The notes: generated by a model not told the origin, from the sequence alone. A stretch of DNA of 44,386 nucleotides from CAYVTD01 sp964577665 (GCA_964577665.1 CAZOBD010000010.1:1-44386); one strand, 5' to 3'; shown: positions 34,530 to 43,918, numbered from the stretch's first letter. Translations and numbers: made by a program.

Positions 34530-35009
34530 TCAAACAGTCTGATTAGAAAAATCTATGGTTAAAATGCCGGCGCCGGCATTGAAGTCCCAGCTATACACAG
34601 GCAGAGGTTTTTCTTCGCTTGTGGGATACTTAATAACTGAAGCGTCCGCTCTTGAATAAACTGCTCCATGGCAAGGGCAATTTATATCTGCACTTTCATT
34701 TGCCGGTAAATTTACTGTACAGCCCTGATGTGTACAGACTGCGCTGGCGGCTAAAAATTCAGTTTCTGAATTTCTGATGATTATTATATCACCCGAACCT
34801 TCGAAATTGGCTATTACCGCTCCGCCGGGCTGCTGCAGAGCAGGATAATCGGAAAGGAGTACTTCGACTGTACCCTCAGGAGTAAGCGGACTTTCATTTT
34901 CTTCACAGGATGCCAGAAAACCGCCGAGAACAGGCAGAGAAATGATTAGCCCTGCTGCACCTGCGCTATTTTTTAGAAAATCGCGCCTTTTTATTTTCTT
35001 TGTTTCCAT
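34530..35009 (-). CDS. Rieske 2Fe-2S lipoprotein with Tat signal
   Basis: This 159-aa exported iron-sulphur protein has both cluster-binding loops, CTHQGC and CPCHGA, giving two Cys and two His ligands plus the disulphide cysteines. The N terminus has a twin-arginine motif (KRRDFLKNSA) and then a lipobox-like FLASC, so it is likely folded before export and then lipid-anchored. I chose the ATG at 35009, which has AGGA seven bases before it; longer in-frame starts run into the yceI-like gene. Its partner in electron transfer is not obvious. It is the last of three co-directional genes. Confidence 0.9.
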   Translation of the reverse strand: METKKIKRRDFLKNSAGAAGLIISLPVLGGFLASCEENESPLTPEGTVEVLLSDYPALQQPGGAVIANFEGSGDIIIIRNSETEFLAASAVCTHQGCTVNLPANESADINCPCHGAVYSRADASVIKYPTSEEKPLPVYSWDFNAGAGILTIDFSNQTV

Positions 35010-35025
35010 TATCATTTCCTTTATT

Positions 35026-35700
35026 CTATTTTGATGTATAGTAAAGTTTAAATTTAACATCAATTTCTTCACCTACTTTGCTGCCGATAATGCCCTTAAA
35101 GCCATTAATATCATACTCGGCGAGAACTATTTTAAAGCTGCCTTCCACCCATAAAAAATCACCCGAAGCACGCTTTTTGGTCTCGGTTGATTCTTTCATG
35201 TAAGTCATCTTGACGGGGATTTCCATTTTCCGGCTTTTACCGTGCATGGAAAAATCACCTGCTGCAACAGCTTCAGCCGAAGCTTTGCCGCTTTCTGAAC
35301 TTCCTCCGGCGGATTTCACATTAGTAAAACTGTTTAGCTTAAAAGAAATCTCGGGATATTCCGATGCATTAAGCCAGTCTGAACTTCTTAAATGTTCATC
35401 CCGCTTGTTAATGCCGGTTTTCATACCCGATACCTTAAAAACAACTTCTCCCGAAGCTGATTCGATATCAGAAGGATTAATTTTAAGAGAGCTCTTTATT
35501 TTCTCTGCAGCAACATAACCTTCGATATCTTCGAGCGGGGCGCTGCTGAAAAAACGCAGCTCGGGTTTACTTACATTTTCATTTAAAGAAAAACTCTTGA
35601 CATTGTTTATTCCGAGGTTGAAGCTTGATGCGTCTGCTTGCTCAAGAGAAACAAATAATAAAATGATTAGAAAAGTGAAAACTCTAAAAGCGGTTTTCAT
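35026..35700 (-). CDS. YceI-family periplasmic protein
   Basis: This exported protein of 224 aa has a signal peptide (VFTFLIILLFVSLEQADA) and the YceI lipocalin-like fold. The family segment EYPEISFKLNSF and the DFSMHGKSRKMEIPV strand pair are present. Family members bind isoprenoid or amphiphilic ligands in a barrel. The gene ends 16 bases before the Rieske start and follows a small membrane protein, so the three probably form one transcript. The ATG at 35700 gives a tidier signal peptide than the one at 35709. Confidence 0.88.
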   Translation of the reverse strand: MKTAFRVFTFLIILLFVSLEQADASSFNLGINNVKSFSLNENVSKPELRFFSSAPLEDIEGYVAAEKIKSSLKINPSDIESASGEVVFKVSGMKTGINKRDEHLRSSDWLNASEYPEISFKLNSFTNVKSAGGSSESGKASAEAVAAGDFSMHGKSRKMEIPVKMTYMKESTETKKRASGDFLWVEGSFKIVLAEYDINGFKGIIGSKVGEEIDVKFKLYYTSK

Positions 35701-35729
35701 ATAACTCACCTGTATTTAAATATTACAAA

Positions 35730-36050
35730 TTATTTCTTTTTCTTTCTGTAATTCATAAAAATTCCCAATATTCCCAAAAAAAGCAGAATGCCAGATATGG
35801 GAACAGCTCCTGCAGCAGCTTTCAATGAGACACTGTCATCGGGCGGCAGCAGTCCGAGCCAGAAACCTTCTTCTTCGCTTGTTTTAATCGTTTCTGTTCC
35901 GAGTAGTTCGTCATAAACTTTTTCTTTATTTATTTTTGAGTCGCGGCTGAAAACAAGTATTTCACCGTAGTCTTTGCTGTGAAGCAGCCATATAGTAATG
36001 ACGGGAATTATTAATATGAATGATATTATGCTCAGGAGTTTCCAATTCAT
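35730..36050 (-). CDS. small membrane protein with periplasmic loop
   Basis: This 106-aa protein has an N-terminal membrane helix (LLSIISFILIIPVITIWLL), a polar middle of about 55 residues, and a C-terminal helix (GILLFLGILGIFMNY) ending in KKKK. It is the first gene of the YceI/Rieske run, 29 bases upstream of yceI. The family was not recognised. It may anchor or organise the two exported proteins. Confidence 0.6.
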   Translation of the reverse strand: MNWKLLSIISFILIIPVITIWLLHSKDYGEILVFSRDSKINKEKVYDELLGTETIKTSEEEGFWLGLLPPDDSVSLKAAAGAVPISGILLFLGILGIFMNYRKKKK

Positions 36051-36244
36051 ACAAAATACCAGGATTAATGAATTAAAATAGTAAATGTATTTAAAATTAT
36101 TAGCTGAAACGAAAATCAGAGGATTATATTTTTAAATATTAATATTATTTAATAAATTAATGATTTATCAAGTATTTTATTCTGAATAATTGTTTTTTTT
36201 TATTATTTTAGTGAATATTATGAAATGAAATAAAAAAATCAAAT

Positions 36245-36433
36245 ATGGACGAAGACAAGCTAAAAGAACAACTCGACAAGATGATTCGAGACGCAGTGAA
36301 AGACACTTTGGACAGGCTCGGTATTTCTGTAACAGTCAAGGATTTACCTAATGTTGCCGATATAGAAAAGCTGCTTGGCAAGTCTTCTGCACAGGAAAAG
36401 CCTGATACGAACAGCAAAGAACGGAAAGAATAA
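36245..36433 (+). CDS. small charged hypothetical protein
   Basis: This 62-aa protein is strongly charged and probably helical (DKLKEQLDKMIRDAVKDTL). It has no membrane segment. Balanced composition and position away from other genes make it the likely coding strand over the Ser/Phe-rich antisense frame. No domain was recognised and no ribosome-binding site is clear. Confidence 0.45.
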   Translation: MDEDKLKEQLDKMIRDAVKDTLDRLGISVTVKDLPNVADIEKLLGKSSAQEKPDTNSKERKE

Positions 36434-36588
36434 TTTTTCATCAAGATTATTTTGTTAATTCATTTTTTTGGTTTTGGAGCAGTCTTATCGCTAAATATTT
36501 TAGTTTACCGCTCGACGGCTTAAAAATAAATTGAAAACTTCAGGAAGTTTTCTTACACTTTCAAAGTGTCGAATGTTTGAAAATATTC

Positions 36589-36637
36589 TGATGAAACATC
36601 CATGATAAGGGAAAATCACACTAGGGGATGATTATCT
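36589..36637 (+). repeat. dispersed repeat, core copy (forward)
   Basis: TGATGAAACATCCATGAT, then GGGAAAATCACAC and GGGGATGATTATCT, match the core seen at 5139-5189. A hairpin module follows at 36644-36675 (GATGTCGGACA with TGTCCGGCATC, one mismatch). This fills most of the spacer before glmM, which holds no gene. Confidence 0.7.
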
Positions 36638-36711
36638 AAGCAAGATGTCGGACATCTTGAAGGTGTCCGGCATCTGAATATCAATGTAGAACCTCAATTT
36701 AAAAATCAGTT

Positions 36712-38070
36712 ATGGCTTTAATAAGATCAATTTCAGGACTAAGAGCAACCCTCGGAGACAGTCTCACCACAAATATCGTTAACAATTACTGCCTTGCCTT
36801 TTCACAAATATTACCCGAAGGAGCCGTTGTCTTGGGCAGGGACGGAAGACCATCGGGTAAATGGATAGAGCAGTGTGCGGCAGGAGCCTTAGCCGCAGCA
36901 GGCAGGGAAGTAAGAATAACCGGAATGGCGCCCACTCCTACGGTTCAGTTAATGGCAGAGCATTCCGATGCAGCAGGAGGGATAGCGATAACCGCTTCCC
37001 ACAACCCAAAGGAATGGAACGGACTCAAATTTTTAAACTCCTCCGGGATATTTCTCGATGCTTTAGAAAACAAAAAACTTTGGGAGGCAGTCGATAGCGG
37101 CTTCTTTTTTTATAAAAAAGAAAATTTTCAAAACATTATTTTTATCGAAGATGCGGTTAATCGTCATATCAATAGCATTCTAAGCCTGCCTCTTTTTAAA
37201 AATTTCCTTCAAAAAATCAAAGAAAGGAAATTCCGGGTAGTAGTTGATGCCGTGAATGCCTCCGGTTCATTCGCCATACCGGAGCTTTTAGAGCGCTTAG
37301 GATGTGATGTCATCAGACTTCATTGCGCGGCAAACGGCTTATTTCCTCATACTCCCGAGCCTGTTCCCGAAAATCTGAGCGAGCTGGCACAAAAAACCAA
37401 AGATGAAAAAGCAGATATTGGTATAGCAGTAGATCCTGATGCCGACAGGCTTGTTTTAATTGATGAAAAAGGTGAACCTATCGGTGAGGAAAAAACTATT
37501 GCAGTATCCGTAAAAGCAGTTCTTAAGAACAAGGAATATTTCAATGACTATGCAGACAAAGCAGTTGTTAACTACTCAACCACCCGCTTGACCGAAGAAA
37601 TTGCAGCACGGTTCGATGCAAAGATAAGCCGCTCTCCCGTGGGGGAAATAAATGTCGTTAAAAAAATGAAAGAAGTAAATGCTGCTGTCGGAGGAGAAGG
37701 AAGCGGAGGGGTTATCCTTCCGGCATCGCATTATGGCAGGGATTCACTTGTAGGAACTGCCTTAACCCTGTGTCTTCTTGCGCAGGAAAATATTTCTCTT
37801 TCGGAGCTGAATGCTTCTTTTCCGAAATTCGAAATGATAAAGCTTAAAAGAGGATTCTCCGGCGATATTGAGTCTGTTATTAACCGGCTGGAAAAAGAGT
37901 TTTCTGACGGGAAAGCTGTCAGGGATGACGGAATCAAAATTGATTTTGAAAAAAGCTGGGTGCAGCTGCGGGCTTCAAATACGGAACCGATAGTCAGAAT
38001 AATAGCTGAAGCCCCTGAAAAATCTCAAGCTGAAAAACTTGCCTCAAGAGCAATTAACTGTCTGAAGTAA
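36712..38070 (+). CDS. glmM: phosphoglucosamine mutase (archaeal/Bacteroidetes type)
   Basis: This enzyme of the alpha-D-phosphohexomutase family probably converts glucosamine-6-phosphate to glucosamine-1-phosphate for cell-wall and LPS precursors. All four domain signatures are intact: catalytic Ser96 (TASHNPKEWNG), metal loop DPDADR (241-246), sugar loop GGEGSGG (327-333) and the C-terminal phosphate loop RASNTEP. At 452 aa the length is normal. The opening ALIRSISGLRATLGDSL resembles glmM of Bacteroidetes. A phosphomannomutase or phosphoglucomutase activity cannot be excluded from sequence. It converges on the cyclase gene with 14 bp between stops. Confidence 0.85.
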   Translation: MALIRSISGLRATLGDSLTTNIVNNYCLAFSQILPEGAVVLGRDGRPSGKWIEQCAAGALAAAGREVRITGMAPTPTVQLMAEHSDAAGGIAITASHNPKEWNGLKFLNSSGIFLDALENKKLWEAVDSGFFFYKKENFQNIIFIEDAVNRHINSILSLPLFKNFLQKIKERKFRVVVDAVNASGSFAIPELLERLGCDVIRLHCAANGLFPHTPEPVPENLSELAQKTKDEKADIGIAVDPDADRLVLIDEKGEPIGEEKTIAVSVKAVLKNKEYFNDYADKAVVNYSTTRLTEEIAARFDAKISRSPVGEINVVKKMKEVNAAVGGEGSGGVILPASHYGRDSLVGTALTLCLLAQENISLSELNASFPKFEMIKLKRGFSGDIESVINRLEKEFSDGKAVRDDGIKIDFEKSWVQLRASNTEPIVRIIAEAPEKSQAEKLASRAINCLK

Positions 38071-38084
38071 AATAATTGTTTTTT

Positions 38085-40049
38085 TTACGAAAGATTCATT
38101 TTTTTCAGAAGGTCTTTAAAACGTGGTTCACCGCTTAGTTCCATCCAGCTTAAATGTACTTTTAAAAACATAACCGAAGCGTTTCTTTCCTCGTATGCTT
38201 TTTCGAGGTAATCAAGCGCTTTTTCTTTATCTCCGAGTGAAAGATTGACAATTGCAAGTTCGAATGAATAAGAGTGTTTATCCGAAGAATTTTTCTCGAT
38301 AATATGCTTAATCTCTTTTATTCTATCTGTATTGCCGAGTTTTGACTGAGCATAAGCTTCAAGCGCAAGCAAGGGACAGAACTCCTTTTCCTCTTTTACC
38401 TTCTCTCTTAACTGCTCTACTATGCCCAAAGCTTTTTCGGGTTCGCCGTTTTCAATGTAGCATAGTATCAAGTGATAAAGAGCGCTGTGATGATTTGGAT
38501 CAAGCTCAAGAGCTTTCATGTTATATTCCACGGATTCCTTGAACCTGCCCGCATGGAAATACGAGCTTGCCAGAGCTGAATTAATAATTGGCGAAAGAGG
38601 ATCCAGCATATAAGCTTTTTCCATTACTTTGACAGCTTCAGACGGCTTTCCTATAACAGTCCAGTAAACCGAGTAAGCATGAAGCAGCTCAGGATCATCG
38701 GGCGCTATTTTCATAGCCCTGTCGAAATATTTTTTTGCCTTTCGCCAGTCCCAGTAATAAAAAAGTTCCAGCAGCGCCATGGCAACAATTGCGTCTGTAT
38801 TGTTTTCATCGAGGCTTATGGCGAGATTGGCAAGCTCCTTTGCTTTTGTATAGCCTTCCTGCGGCTCTACGTAGCCCATTGTAGCAAGCATTAGATGAGA
38901 ATTTGAAAGCCATGCATAAGCCATTGCAAAATTTGGCTCTAGTTTTATGGCTTCCTGAAAGAACTCTATGGATTTAGCAAAACCTTCATAAGAAAACTTT
39001 CTCCAGTAGAACTTACCTTTCAAGAAAAGGTTGTATGCTTCCAAGTTCTCAGTGCTTATGTCTGAAAGTTTTTTATTCAGCCTGTCAAGCCCGAGGCGGG
39101 AGCGCAGTTCGTTTGCTATTTTGAGAGCAATTTCGTCCTGCACTTCAAATATATCGTCGAGAGTGCGGTCGTAAACATCGGAAAATATATGATAGCCCTC
39201 TTGGGTATCTATTAGCTGTGCAGTGATGCGTACTCTGTTTCCGGCTTTTCTAACGCTGCCTTCCAGAACGGCATTTGCATTGAGCTGCCTGCCTATTTCC
39301 CTTATATCTATATTTTTCCCTTTGAATGCAAAAGATGAAGTGCGGGCGGTAACACGCAAGCCTTCCACTTTTGCAAGAGAGTTAAGCAGTTCTTCCGTTA
39401 TGCCGTCGCTGAAGTACTCGTTTTCAGGGTCGGAACTCATGTTTACAAAAGGGAGCACTGCCACTGTTTTTGATGTCCTTCCCGTTTTTGATATTATATC
39501 TTCCACTTTTGCTGTGGGCAGTCCGGGGGATACAATGGCAAATATTTCAACCGGCTCGGATATGTTTTTAAGTTCGTGGAGACCAAGTGAAATAGTGTTG
39601 AAATCAGGCTGGTTTTTTATCTGAAAATAGACGGTATTAGAAACCAAAATCCCCCCGGGACAGCTTAAAGATTCCAGCCGGGAGGCAATATTAACCGCAT
39701 CGCCGTAAACTCCTTCGTCGTCATAGACAATATCTCCGAGGTGAATGCCGATACGCACCGGTATTTTCGGTTCTTCCAACAGAAATTTTTGAATAGATTC
39801 AGCCGCCTTAACAGCTTCAACGGCACTGCTGAATATGCTGAGAGAGCCGTCGCCGTAATATTGTATTATTATGCCTCCGCGCTCTTCTATCTTTTTTTCC
39901 AGCACGGAACGGTGCTTGTCGCGGATGCTCTTTGCATTGCGCTCATTTTCCTGCATAAGCCGCGAATAGCCCACAATATCCGTGAACATTACGGCAGCGA
40001 GAATGCGCATATTTTTCTCAAGCAAGCGGCTCGGCGAATTCATAAACAT
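38085..40049 (-). CDS. class III cyclase domain fused to TolB-like and TPR regions
   Basis: This is a 654-aa soluble fusion. Residues about 15-175 form an adenylate/guanylate cyclase domain with metal aspartates D24 (FTDIVGYS) and D67 (YYGDGSL), and the transition-state pair N120/R124 (GDAVNIASRLE). The Lys that normally selects adenine appears to be Gln63. Residues about 195-315 match the TolB/FlgO-like region often fused to such cyclases (VAVLPFVNMSSDPENEYFSD). From 330 to the end at least seven TPR-like helical repeats follow, for protein binding. It probably makes or senses a cyclic nucleotide. ATGs at residues 3 and 14 are alternative starts. Confidence 0.85.
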   Translation of the reverse strand: MFMNSPSRLLEKNMRILAAVMFTDIVGYSRLMQENERNAKSIRDKHRSVLEKKIEERGGIIIQYYGDGSLSIFSSAVEAVKAAESIQKFLLEEPKIPVRIGIHLGDIVYDDEGVYGDAVNIASRLESLSCPGGILVSNTVYFQIKNQPDFNTISLGLHELKNISEPVEIFAIVSPGLPTAKVEDIISKTGRTSKTVAVLPFVNMSSDPENEYFSDGITEELLNSLAKVEGLRVTARTSSFAFKGKNIDIREIGRQLNANAVLEGSVRKAGNRVRITAQLIDTQEGYHIFSDVYDRTLDDIFEVQDEIALKIANELRSRLGLDRLNKKLSDISTENLEAYNLFLKGKFYWRKFSYEGFAKSIEFFQEAIKLEPNFAMAYAWLSNSHLMLATMGYVEPQEGYTKAKELANLAISLDENNTDAIVAMALLELFYYWDWRKAKKYFDRAMKIAPDDPELLHAYSVYWTVIGKPSEAVKVMEKAYMLDPLSPIINSALASSYFHAGRFKESVEYNMKALELDPNHHSALYHLILCYIENGEPEKALGIVEQLREKVKEEKEFCPLLALEAYAQSKLGNTDRIKEIKHIIEKNSSDKHSYSFELAIVNLSLGDKEKALDYLEKAYEERNASVMFLKVHLSWMELSGEPRFKDLLKKMNLS

Positions 40050-40265
40050 ATTTCAGTATTTTTTTTAATCATCATACCAAAATAATTGAAATACTTAAAT
40101 AAAACAAATTATTCAGAAATTGAAAAAAGACAAGAGCTGTATTTACTCAAAATTTTGACATAAATATTCCCAATAAATCTAAAAACATTAAAAAATATTT
40201 TAACATAAATGAAATATTATTTGTCCTTTTTCCTTAGTATTATTAAATTTGTAATTCTGTTTAAT

Positions 40266-40294
40266 TTGACAATAGGAAAAGCTAATTTTATTTT
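40266..40294 (+). promoter_or_regulatory. sigma70-like promoter for ppdK
   Basis: TTGACA (40266-40271) is followed after 17 bases by TATTTT (40289-40294). This predicts a leader of about 34 bases, which contains an AGGAG ribosome-binding site six bases before the ATG. The rest of the 285-bp spacer is AT-rich, with another TTGACA at 40155 lacking a good -10. Confidence 0.4.
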
Positions 40295-40334
40295 TAATTA
40301 ATACCAAAGTATTCTAATCAAAAAGGAGAAATCT

Positions 40335-43160
40335 ATGGCTAAGAAAGAGAAAAAGGAAAAAAAGACTTCTAAGGAAAAGAAGGGAAAAACCGCAAAAAAA
40401 GAAGCGAAATATGTATATTATTTCGGCGGTAAGAAAGCAGAAGGCAGAGCCGACATGAAAAATCTGCTCGGCGGTAAAGGCGCTAACCTTGCCGAAATGG
40501 TCAATCTCGGACTGCCGGTACCTCCCGGCTTTACCATAACAACCGAGCTGTGCACATATTTTTATGATCACGATAAAACTTATCCCAAATCGCTCGAAAA
40601 AGAAGTAGATAAGGCTTTGAAAAAACTTGAAAAAGAAATGGGCAAAAAATTCGGAGACTCTGAGAATCCTCTGCTCGTTTCTGTCCGTTCAGGAGCAAGA
40701 GCATCCATGCCCGGTATGATGGATACAGTACTCAATCTCGGCTTAAACGATATTACCGTGCAGGCTGTTATCAATAAAACCGGCAACGAGCGCTTTGCTT
40801 ACGATGCATACCGCCGTTTCGTAGCAATGTACGGCGACGTTGTGCTCGAGCTGAAGCCCGTTGGCAAGGACGATGTCGATCCTTTTGAAGAAATTCTCGA
40901 AGCCAAGAAAAAAGCAAGGGGTGTGGAGCAGGATATCGATCTCGACGCAGGCGACCTGAAAGAACTCGTCGCCGAATACAAAAAGGCTATTAAAGAGAAA
41001 AAAGGTATAGATTTTCCCGAAGATCCCAAAGACCAGCTTTGGGGAGCAATCGGAGCGGTTTTCGGCTCGTGGGACAACAACCGTGCAAGAATTTACCGCA
41101 AGCTCAACAACATCCCCGAGTCATGGGGCACTGCCGTTAACGTGCAGGCAATGGTTTTCGGCAACCTTAGTGATGATTCCGGTACCGGCGTAGCATTTAC
41201 TCGTGATGCGGCAACCGGCGAGAATATTTATTACGGTGAATTCCTTATGAACGCACAGGGCGAAGACGTCGTTGCAGGTATCCGCACTCCTCTTCCCATA
41301 GCAGAACTTAGAGATATAGACCCAAAGTCATACAAAGAGCTTGAACAGATTCGTAAAACTTTAGAAAATCACTATCGTGAAATGATGGATATTGAATTTA
41401 CCATCGAAGAAGGCAAGCTTTACATGCTTCAGTGCCGCGTAGGTAAAAGAACAGCCATAGCTGCAATGAAAATCGCCGTTGATATGGTTAAAGAAAAGAA
41501 AATCAAACCGGATGAAGCCCTGATGAGAATAGAATCCAAAGAACTTAATCAGCTCCTCCGACCCATTTTTGATATGAAAGAAAAGCAGAATGCCTTGGAT
41601 GAAGGCAGGCTTCTTGCAAAAGGGTTAAACGCAGGTCCCGGTGCAGCAACCGGAAAAGTAGTATTTAACGCCGAAGATGCCGAAGAATGGGCAAAAAACG
41701 GCGAGAAAGTAATCCTTGTCCGTATAGAAACATCACCCGATGATATAGGCGGCATGAACGCAGCCGAAGGTATTTTAACAGCCCGCGGCGGTATGACATC
41801 ACATGCCGCTCTGGTAGCACGCCAGATGGGCAAAGTATGCGTGGCAGGATGCGGCGCTCTTCAGATAGATTATAAAGCCCGCAGGATAAAAGTAGAAGGC
41901 TCTAATCAAGTCGTTAAAGAAGGAGAATTTATTTCAATAGACGGTTCTACCGGTGAAGTAATCGAAGGCAAAATAGAAACCAGACCCAGCGAAGTGGTAG
42001 AAGTGCTTATAAATAAAACACTGCCGCCGGAAAACGCTGCCAATTATCAAATCTTTGAGCAGATAATGAAATGGGCAGACAAATACCGCAAGATTAATGT
42101 ACGTACCAATGCAGACCAGCCCGACCAGAGCGCCAACGCAGTGGCATTCGGTGCGGAAGGTATCGGCTTGTGCCGCACAGAGCACATGTTCTTCGGGGAA
42201 GGCAAAATAGGTCCTATGCGCGAGATGATACTTTCCCACAGCGTTGACGACAGAAGAAAAGCCTTAGACAAACTTCTGCCACTGCAGAGAGAAGACTTTG
42301 AGGGAATTTTCGAAGAGATGGACGGACGTCCCGTTACAGTCAGAACAATTGACCCGCCCCTCCATGAGTTTCTTCCCCACGAAGATGCTGAACAGAAAGA
42401 ACTTGCAAAACAACTGGGCATATCTTTCAAAGATGTCAAAGACCGTGTGGAAGCTCTTCACGAGTTCAACCCGATGTTAGGCTTCCGCGGCTGCCGTCTC
42501 GGCATGATGTACCCCGAAATTACCGAAATGCAGTCTCGGGCTGTCTTTGAAGCCACGGTAAATGTATTGAAAAAAGGCAAGAAAGTCCTTCCTGAAATAA
42601 TGATTCCTTTGGTAGGAAAAGCAAAAGAACTCGAGCATCAGGAAAAAATCGTAAGAGCCACCGCTAAACAGGTCATGGAAGAAACAGGCACCAAGTTTGA
42701 TTATCTTGTAGGAACCATGATTGAAATACCCCGCGGAGCTATCACGGCAGAAGAGATCGCAGAAGCTGCGGAATTCTTCTCATTCGGCACCAATGACCTT
42801 ACCCAGACAACATTAGGCGTCAGCCGCGACGATGCCGGCAGATTCCTTCCGCAGTACGTCGAGAAAGAAGTTTACAATGTCGATCCTTTTGTATCAATCG
42901 ATCAGGACGGAGTAGGCTTCCTGATGAAACACGCAGTAGAAAACGGACGCAAAGCCCGCAAGAAAATCAAGCTCGGAATATGCGGCGAACACGGCGGCGA
43001 TCCGGCATCGGTAGAGTTCTGCCACAATATCGGTCTTGACTATGTTTCATGCTCTCCTTTCAGAGTGCCGATAGCAAGACTTTCCGCAGCACATGCCGCG
43101 CTGAAAGAAAAAGCCGCAAAAGCAGACGGCAAGAAAAAAGACAAAAAGAAGAAAAAATAA
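40335..43160 (+). CDS. ppdK: pyruvate, phosphate dikinase
   Basis: PPDK interconverts pyruvate + ATP + Pi and PEP + AMP + PPi, and can serve glycolysis or gluconeogenesis in the cytoplasm. The ATP-grasp domain opens with GGKGANLAEMVNLGLPVPPG. The swivelling domain has the phosphoryl-carrying His490 in GGMTSHAALVAR. The C-terminal barrel holds Cys883 in LGICGEHGGDP. The core is complete. At 941 aa it is longer than usual because of Lys-rich tails at both ends (about 26 residues at the start, 20 at the end, the last six including KKKK). A strong AGGAG fixes the start. Confidence 0.96.
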   Translation: MAKKEKKEKKTSKEKKGKTAKKEAKYVYYFGGKKAEGRADMKNLLGGKGANLAEMVNLGLPVPPGFTITTELCTYFYDHDKTYPKSLEKEVDKALKKLEKEMGKKFGDSENPLLVSVRSGARASMPGMMDTVLNLGLNDITVQAVINKTGNERFAYDAYRRFVAMYGDVVLELKPVGKDDVDPFEEILEAKKKARGVEQDIDLDAGDLKELVAEYKKAIKEKKGIDFPEDPKDQLWGAIGAVFGSWDNNRARIYRKLNNIPESWGTAVNVQAMVFGNLSDDSGTGVAFTRDAATGENIYYGEFLMNAQGEDVVAGIRTPLPIAELRDIDPKSYKELEQIRKTLENHYREMMDIEFTIEEGKLYMLQCRVGKRTAIAAMKIAVDMVKEKKIKPDEALMRIESKELNQLLRPIFDMKEKQNALDEGRLLAKGLNAGPGAATGKVVFNAEDAEEWAKNGEKVILVRIETSPDDIGGMNAAEGILTARGGMTSHAALVARQMGKVCVAGCGALQIDYKARRIKVEGSNQVVKEGEFISIDGSTGEVIEGKIETRPSEVVEVLINKTLPPENAANYQIFEQIMKWADKYRKINVRTNADQPDQSANAVAFGAEGIGLCRTEHMFFGEGKIGPMREMILSHSVDDRRKALDKLLPLQREDFEGIFEEMDGRPVTVRTIDPPLHEFLPHEDAEQKELAKQLGISFKDVKDRVEALHEFNPMLGFRGCRLGMMYPEITEMQSRAVFEATVNVLKKGKKVLPEIMIPLVGKAKELEHQEKIVRATAKQVMEETGTKFDYLVGTMIEIPRGAITAEEIAEAAEFFSFGTNDLTQTTLGVSRDDAGRFLPQYVEKEVYNVDPFVSIDQDGVGFLMKHAVENGRKARKKIKLGICGEHGGDPASVEFCHNIGLDYVSCSPFRVPIARLSAAHAALKEKAAKADGKKKDKKKKK

Positions 43161-43186
43161 ACGGCATTTAGCTGAACTCTGATTCT

Positions 43187-43222
43187 AAGCCGGGTGCCGC
43201 TGCGCATCCGGCTTTCTTTTTC
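43187..43222 (+). terminator. rho-independent terminator after ppdK
   Basis: AAGCCGGGTGC (43187-43197) pairs with GCATCCGGCTT (43204-43214) around a six-base loop, with one G-T pair. It is followed by TCTTTTTCT and starts 26 bases after the ppdK stop. Confidence 0.85.
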
Positions 43223-43309
43223 TAAATTGTAGATTATATTTTTGTTTTTCTGCGAAAGTGTTTTAATTTAAAGCTGTTTGAAATTTATTATTCGATAAAA
43301 AAAACGTTT

Positions 43310-43903
43310 ATGGAAACACAGGAAATATTTGACTGGTTTGACGAAAAAGCCAACAACCAAGAATACGTTGAGCTTAGCGGCAGAATGCTCGATGAAATGA
43401 ACAATGATCAGGCAGTTCTTCTTGCGGAGTATTTCGGTCATTCCGTACTTGTTAAGCTGCCGCAGAGAGAAATAGATTTTTTTGAATGGCTGAAAGAAAA
43501 TGACAGAGATGTATGGGATGACCTCTGGGAGGAGGAAAACGAAGACCCTTACATTGTAGGAGCTTCTTTTATACCTCAGCTTTTGGACAGACACAGAGGC
43601 TTTCCCGTATGTGATCTGCTGGAAAACGACAATTATTATTTTACGGATAAACATATAATCGGGAAAGAATCTCAATTATTGATCGATTCTGTCCGCGGGC
43701 GTTTTCAAAACAAAGAGCCTCTAACACCGGCGCAGCTCCTTATTCTGGAGATTTCTTTATCACCCATAGATATCTGGCATTTCAGCTATAAGCATAATAT
43801 CTCGATTGAAAGAGCAAAATCGGCAGTGAAAGAACTCGCAGAAGAAGAAATGCTTTTGCATCTTACAAAAGCAGAACATTTGGCAAATTTTGTAGAATTT
43901 TAA
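43310..43903 (+). CDS. acidic protein of unknown function
   Basis: This 197-aa soluble, acidic protein has no signal or membrane segment. The N-terminal half is rich in Glu/Asp and Trp (FFEWLKENDRDVWDDLWEEE). The C-terminal part could be a small helical domain reminiscent of a winged helix (HNISIERAKSAVKELAEEEM). The family was not recognised. It lies 15 bases before the aspartate kinase gene on the same strand, so the two may be co-transcribed. A regulatory role is only a guess. Confidence 0.65.
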   Translation: METQEIFDWFDEKANNQEYVELSGRMLDEMNNDQAVLLAEYFGHSVLVKLPQREIDFFEWLKENDRDVWDDLWEEENEDPYIVGASFIPQLLDRHRGFPVCDLLENDNYYFTDKHIIGKESQLLIDSVRGRFQNKEPLTPAQLLILEISLSPIDIWHFSYKHNISIERAKSAVKELAEEEMLLHLTKAEHLANFVEF

Positions 43904-43918
43904 GCGGCAGAAGAATCT

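Noticed and set aside
36208..36444. Minus-strand 78-codon frame opposite the 62-aa gene
   Set aside because: Ser/Phe-rich composition is typical of the antisense of a Lys/Glu/Asp-rich gene. The plus-strand product is the better candidate.
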